This document shows positions 4,450-5,004 of a DNA stretch of 5,004 nt, piece after piece. The position numbers and the translations under genes are program-made. A model generated the notes under the pieces. It searched no databases and was not told the DNA's origin. It saw nothing but the letters and a program-made list of their open reading frames with translations. The stretch's first letter is position 1. Every line of letters starts with the position of its first letter. The DNA is from Desulfamplus sp. (GTDB lineage: Bacteria > Desulfobacterota > Desulfobacteria > Desulfobacterales > Desulfobacteraceae). Where the stretch lies: positions 1-5,004 of the forward strand of contig JADGBP010000087.1 in assembly GCA_015231395.1 (NCBI GenBank), in the 5' to 3' direction.

Positions 4450-5004
4450 ATCATCTGGTTTGAATATTTTTTTAATAGCTTTAATGTCATCAATTTTGGA
4501 CGGCATTAAATCAAGTTTCCGTTTTGCCATCATTTTAATGCCCACATCCATATCGGAAAACCAATCCCTTGTTCTAACTTTATAACGAAGCATAATCTCA
4601 ATCTTATGTGTTCTTCCGTATCTCTCAATTGAATTGAGCACTTCTTTATGGAATCCTAAAATTCCGGGCTGAGCAATCGCGACCTTTCTTTCAAGTGCTA
4701 TCTGGCGAAGAGCATCCATTATCGCGGACATGTCAATTGACATGGGGCATACTGTTGAACAGGTATTGCATCCAACGCAGATCCATATGGTCGAAGATTC
4801 AAGAGCCTGTTTATAATATCCTAATTGCAACAGTCGGATAATTCCATGAGGTGCGTAATCCATTGCATGAAAAAAAGGGCAACCGCCGGCACAGCATCTA
4901 CAATGATAGCAGTTGTTGTAATTGACACGAGAACGTTTTATCACTTCAGAAGCAATATTTCCGAGGTTCCCTGATTTTATCTTTTCAGAAGCAATATTCG
5001 CAGG
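4444..5004 (-). CDS. hdrC: HdrC-like heterodisulfide reductase subunit C, 4Fe-4S dicluster (5' end outside window)
   Basis: Two classical [4Fe-4S] motifs are present. Numbered from the GTG at 4944 they are C12-x2-C15-x2-C18-x3-C22-P in CYHCRCCAGGCP, and C56-x2-C59-x2-C62-x3-C66-P in CVGCNTCSTVCP. The linker HGIIRLLQLGYYKQAL and the C-terminal LDLMPSKIDDIKAIKKIF are typical of HdrC, which passes electrons from the flavin subunit HdrA to HdrB. A start at GTG 4944 would give 166 aa, but it has no convincing ribosome binding site. The frame stays open for 20 more codons to the window edge, with a plausible HdrC N-terminal sequence (KSGNLGN..), so the true start is probably beyond 5004. C17 is an extra cysteine inside the first motif. 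An hdrA-like gene could lie upstream but is not visible. Confidence 0.9.
   Translation of the reverse strand, partial: PANIASEKIKSGNLGNIASEVIKRSRVNYNNCYHCRCCAGGCPFFHAMDYAPHGIIRLLQLGYYKQALESSTIWICVGCNTCSTVCPMSIDMSAIMDALRQIALERKVAIAQPGILGFHKEVLNSIERYGRTHKIEIMLRYKVRTRDWFSDMDVGIKMMAKRKLDLMPSKIDDIKAIKKIFKPDDF
4945..4998 (-). repeat. 39-bp in-frame direct repeat near the hdrC N-terminus
   Basis: The 15-base sequence TTCAGAAGCAATATT (plus strand) occurs at 4945-4959 and again at 4984-4998, a period of 39 bp or 13 codons. On the coding strand each copy reads NIASE. The copies flank KIKSGNLG. The duplication stays in frame, supporting translation of this region, and could continue past the window edge. 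Confidence 0.6.

Overview
The window is a compact, somewhat AT-rich bacterial region. Five genes run leftward on the minus strand, and the tail of one unrelated plus-strand gene enters from the left edge. The two Fe-S genes at the right form an hdrC-hdrB pair (heterodisulfide-reductase-type subunits). This pair, the anaerobic-style redox content and the repeat-filled spacers suggest a strict anaerobe, most likely a sulfate- or sulfur-metabolising Desulfobacterota member (Desulfobacterales-like). That assignment is inferred from gene content; no taxonomic marker is present.

Layout in the direction of transcription, right to left. (1) 4444-5004: HdrC-like protein with two [4Fe-4S] motifs, probably 5'-truncated by the window edge. 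(2) 4297-4443: 147-bp spacer with three AGGGGGTTCC-type repeats, in which the hdrC frame stays open all the way to hdrB. (3) 3445-4296: HdrB-like protein with two CCG domains and all ten expected cluster cysteines. (4) 3323-3444: spacer with two tandem copies of a ~45-bp repeat. (5) 3041-3322: unidentified 93-aa protein with two predicted membrane segments. (6) 2891-3040: AT-rich spacer with an imperfect inverted repeat and GAATTTT microrepeats. (7) 1688-2890: class I/II PLP-dependent aminotransferase. (8) 1624-1687: short spacer. (9) 220-1623: FAD-dependent dehydrogenase with an N-terminal cysteine cluster. (10) 143-219: convergent intergenic region with a small hairpin and a third, inverted copy of the ~45-bp repeat. 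(11) 2-142, plus strand: C-terminal part of a small protein that looks truncated.

The shared strand and short spacers (64-150 bp) allow one transcription unit, but no genes overlap and several spacers hold repeats, so internal promoters are equally possible. HdrC and HdrB would work together as the electron-transfer and disulfide-type catalytic module of a soluble Hdr complex, with an HdrA-like partner not seen here. The aminotransferase and FAD dehydrogenase look like amino-acid or keto-acid and flavin redox functions; a link to the Hdr pair rests on position only. No CRISPR array, transposase, tRNA or rRNA was seen. The most notable unexplained structure is the dispersed ~45-bp repeat at 183-227, 3351-3395 and 3402-3446, two copies of which overlap gene stop codons.
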